6,474 bases of DNA from Flavobacteriales bacterium (GTDB lineage Bacteria; Bacteroidota; Bacteroidia; Flavobacteriales_D; Parvicellaceae), in NCBI GenBank assembly GCA_015488785.1, contig WFNC01000099.1, forward strand, positions 1-6,474, given 5' to 3'. This document shows positions 4,271-6,474 of this stretch, in pieces. Position 1 is the first letter of the stretch. Each line of letters begins with the position of its first letter. The position numbers and the translations under genes are program-made. Under the pieces are notes generated by a model. It was not told the origin of the DNA, did no database searches, and saw only the letters and a list, made by a program, of their open reading frames with translations.

Positions 4271-6474
4271 TCAAAATTCCCCAACCACAAAACGACCACT
4301 ATCCTCAAGAATACCATTAACCAATAAAGAAACAATATAATTTCCAGCTTTCCAATCTTCAACATTGAGGAGTAGAGATTGGTGTAGGGGAGCGGAGTAA
4401 ACCAATTTCCCTGTAATATCGTGTATTTTTAGATTCGCATTTTGTTTGTAGTTGTTCAACGAAATAGAAAGATTACTATTCGTCAAATTAGGACTTATAG
4501 TTAGTTTTGTATCTGAACTATTTAAATTTAAATCTTCAATACCTACAGTACCTCTTTTCCAACCAAAAGTATATTGACCTAGTTTCAATTCGGCTACATT
4601 CACACGTCCATAACCATCGGTTTTAGAACCTAAACTACTAAATGTACAGTTGGTGACAACCGTCCAATCATCGCCCGCATTTCTACGGTAAAATAAAACC
4701 AAACTATCTTCATTAAAACCTGCAGTAGTTGTTAGTTCGGTGTCTAAGTTTCCTGATGCATTATTTCTACCATTATAATAAAGCTTCATCGACGCATCAA
4801 AAGTTATAGGCAATATACCTGTCACAGACCAATATCTTTCTGTTGAGATGTTATACAAAAAGTTTTTACTATTATCTTTAAAAGCATCGGGAGCAACCCA
4901 GTTGTGCTCAACTTTCAAATAAGCAGAATCACTAATGTTATTAACCGTTGCTTGAAAAAAAGCATAAGAAAAGTTTTTGATACCAGTAGAATTTAGAATC
5001 TTGCTTTCAGCTGTCACTGCTTGACTTATCTTATCTCCATCATTCAAATAAGATAGTACAGGAGGAAAAGAAGTTGTAAATTCAAAAGAGGCATACTCAC
5101 TTCCCATCATGAAATTCTGCGTGTTTTCTTGCCAAGTCAATCCTCTAAAAGTAACTTCCAAAGGAACGTTAGTAAAAAAGTTGGGAGCAGCTCTCAATTT
5201 CTGACGGACATAAATCGTATTGGTATAACTTCCTCCATTACTAACTGTTTTCATCGAATCAATACTAAAATGAGGAAAACCAGGATTAAAAATCCAATCA
5301 TTAAAAAAAGGAGTAACGTTTACATTCGTATTTGCATTTATAAAATCTCTAAAATCGTAAGCGTCAACATCTTTGTATTTATTGGCTTGTAAAAACGCTG
5401 TTAGAACAGAAAAGAATTGAGCACCTCCCAAATAAGAACGTAAAGTGTGAGCAACATCAGCTCCTTTGTTATAAGAGTGCGAACCATAAGTATATTCGTG
5501 AGGAATACCATGCAAAGCTCTAAAACCATCGTCGTCTATATGAGCGTGATGCAAAACATCTTTATGATTTTTTCGAATGTCTTCTAAGTAGGAGTCGTAT
5601 CCATAAACGTGTTCCAAAAACAACCGTTCCGAGTAAGAAGCCATTCCTTCGTTTATCCACATATCTCCAGCTGTTCTACAAGTTACCAAATTACCCCACC
5701 AATGATGCGACAGTTCATGCGCCATCAATGTCTCGTAATTCAAAGATCCATCGACAGAGCTTTTGGGGTAAGCAATATTTGTAGCATGTTCCATTGCTCC
5801 AGCATTAAAAGGAACTAAAGAATATCCAACTTTATCCCATTCATAAGGTCCATATCCATTCTCAAAAGCAGTTAATGCTTCGGTCAGGTTTATAAAAGAA
5901 TTTTTAAAATTTGTAGTATCACTCGCTTCAGCTGTTAAGTAAATCGGAGTACTCGAATTCGTAACTGAACTATTGTAGGTTTGTGCAACGTGGGTGTAAT
6001 TAGCAACAGCAATGCAAGCCAAATAAGTTGGGATTTCTTGATTCATTCGCCAAGTCGTTGTTTTTACAGTTCCATTAACCGATTCAGAAATAGGGAGACC
6101 ATTACAATATGCGCTTTTAGAAACATCTGTTTTTATATTAAAATCATAAGTAGCTCTTTCAACAAAATTATCGAAACAAGGATGCCAAACACGCCCATAG
6201 TTGTGAGGATTATCTTGAAAACCAACACCTAAATTGTAAGAATAATTCCCTTGAAAATACCAACCTCCCCAGCCACTCGGATCACTTTGTGGAGAACCAT
6301 TGTAATAAACAGTTAAAGAGGTAGTATCTTCATTATTCAAAACCGTAGGCAATTGAATCGTTAACAAAGTGTCATTATAAGTCGAAGTCAATAAAATTTG
6401 ATTTTCATCAACAATAGAATCAATAGTCAAGCGAAGTAAGTCTAAATTCAAAGTAGAAACATTGTTTTTCAAAC
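4271..6474 (-). CDS. Secreted M1-family zinc metallopeptidase with T9SS type A C-terminal sorting domain; N-terminus outside window
   Basis: At least 734 codons are visible; the frame runs off the window's right edge. A TTG at 6472 is available but the N-terminal beta-domain is already under way there and no signal peptide is present, so the true start lies beyond. Residues (counted from 6472) about 1-175 are the M1 N-terminal saddle domain. The catalytic domain has GAMEH (225-229, the exopeptidase GAMEN position), HELSHHWWGN (252-261; zinc ligands H252 and H256, general base E253), WINEG with third ligand E275, and SYNKGADVAHTLR with the expected catalytic Tyr334. It closes at FFNDWIFNPGFP (389-400). 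Beta-rich domains follow, with no sign of the long helical C-terminal domain of classical aminopeptidase N. Residues about 655-731 form a Por secretion tail (ISPNLTNSNLSISL, LKIHDITGKLVYS, GNYIVSLLVNG), so it is exported by T9SS and released or surface-anchored. Aminopeptidase activity is likely but not certain. It converges on the TPR membrane-protein gene. Confidence 0.93.
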   Translation of the reverse strand, partial: LKNNVSTLNLDLLRLTIDSIVDENQILLTSTYNDTLLTIQLPTVLNNEDTTSLTVYYNGSPQSDPSGWGGWYFQGNYSYNLGVGFQDNPHNYGRVWHPCFDNFVERATYDFNIKTDVSKSAYCNGLPISESVNGTVKTTTWRMNQEIPTYLACIAVANYTHVAQTYNSSVTNSSTPIYLTAEASDTTNFKNSFINLTEALTAFENGYGPYEWDKVGYSLVPFNAGAMEHATNIAYPKSSVDGSLNYETLMAHELSHHWWGNLVTCRTAGDMWINEGMASYSERLFLEHVYGYDSYLEDIRKNHKDVLHHAHIDDDGFRALHGIPHEYTYGSHSYNKGADVAHTLRSYLGGAQFFSVLTAFLQANKYKDVDAYDFRDFINANTNVNVTPFFNDWIFNPGFPHFSIDSMKTVSNGGSYTNTIYVRQKLRAAPNFFTNVPLEVTFRGLTWQENTQNFMMGSEYASFEFTTSFPPVLSYLNDGDKISQAVTAESKILNSTGIKNFSYAFFQATVNNISDSAYLKVEHNWVAPDAFKDNSKNFLYNISTERYWSVTGILPITFDASMKLYYNGRNNASGNLDTELTTTAGFNEDSLVLFYRRNAGDDWTVVTNCTFSSLGSKTDGYGRVNVAELKLGQYTFGWKRGTVGIEDLNLNSSDTKLTISPNLTNSNLSISLNNYKQNANLKIHDITGKLVYSAPLHQSLLLNVEDWKAGNYIVSLLVNGILEDSGRFVVGEF

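Noticed and set aside
4199..4273. CRISPR array
   Set aside because: The 15-bp units are directly adjacent with no spacers, and no cas genes are visible.
5129..6232. Plus-strand ORFs of 69-87 aa opposite the metallopeptidase gene
   Set aside because: They are antisense shadows of a gene with conserved catalytic motifs and look like no known protein.

Overview
The window looks like a piece of a Bacteroidota chromosome, most likely from the family Flavobacteriaceae or a close relative. It is AT-rich. Its genes start without Shine-Dalgarno sequences, in A-rich contexts. It carries three hallmarks of the type IX secretion system (T9SS): a gliding-motility-type C-terminal domain (CHU_C), a PorP/SprF-family membrane protein, and a type A 'Por secretion tail' sorting domain. 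The species cannot be fixed from the sequence alone.

Layout. On the + strand, 1-360 is the 3' end of a probably large secreted adhesin-like protein ending in a CHU_C (type B) domain. A structured intergenic repeat (409-488) follows, then a PorP/SprF-like gene (503-1525), a small exported protein made of a carboxypeptidase-regulatory-like domain plus a TonB-receptor plug domain but no beta-barrel (1611-2321), and a second, inverted and divergent copy of the intergenic repeat (2331-2473) whose core holds a long hairpin. Next come a sigma-70/ECF-like sigma factor with a TTG start (2488-3069) and, overlapping it by 4 nt, a single-pass membrane protein with an anti-sigma-like N-terminus and C-terminal TPRs (3066-4193). 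A 15-bp-period tandem repeat (4199-4258) separates this from a convergent minus-strand gene for a secreted M1-family metallopeptidase with a T9SS type A tail (4271-6474), cut by the window end at its N-terminus.

How the genes may work together. The CHU_C protein and the PorP/SprF-like protein form a plausible substrate/partner pair: in Flavobacterium johnsoniae, SprF is required for secretion of the type B CTD adhesin SprB. The metallopeptidase is a separate T9SS cargo with a type A tail. The sigma factor and membrane protein are translationally coupled and probably form a sigma/anti-sigma pair. The barrel-less plug protein just upstream could be an envelope component linked to that pair, but this is inference. 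The less ordinary content is in the gaps: two members of one repeat family in opposite orientation, each ending exactly 14 nt before a start codon, and a regular 15-bp repeat at the convergent junction. No gap exceeds about 170 bp.
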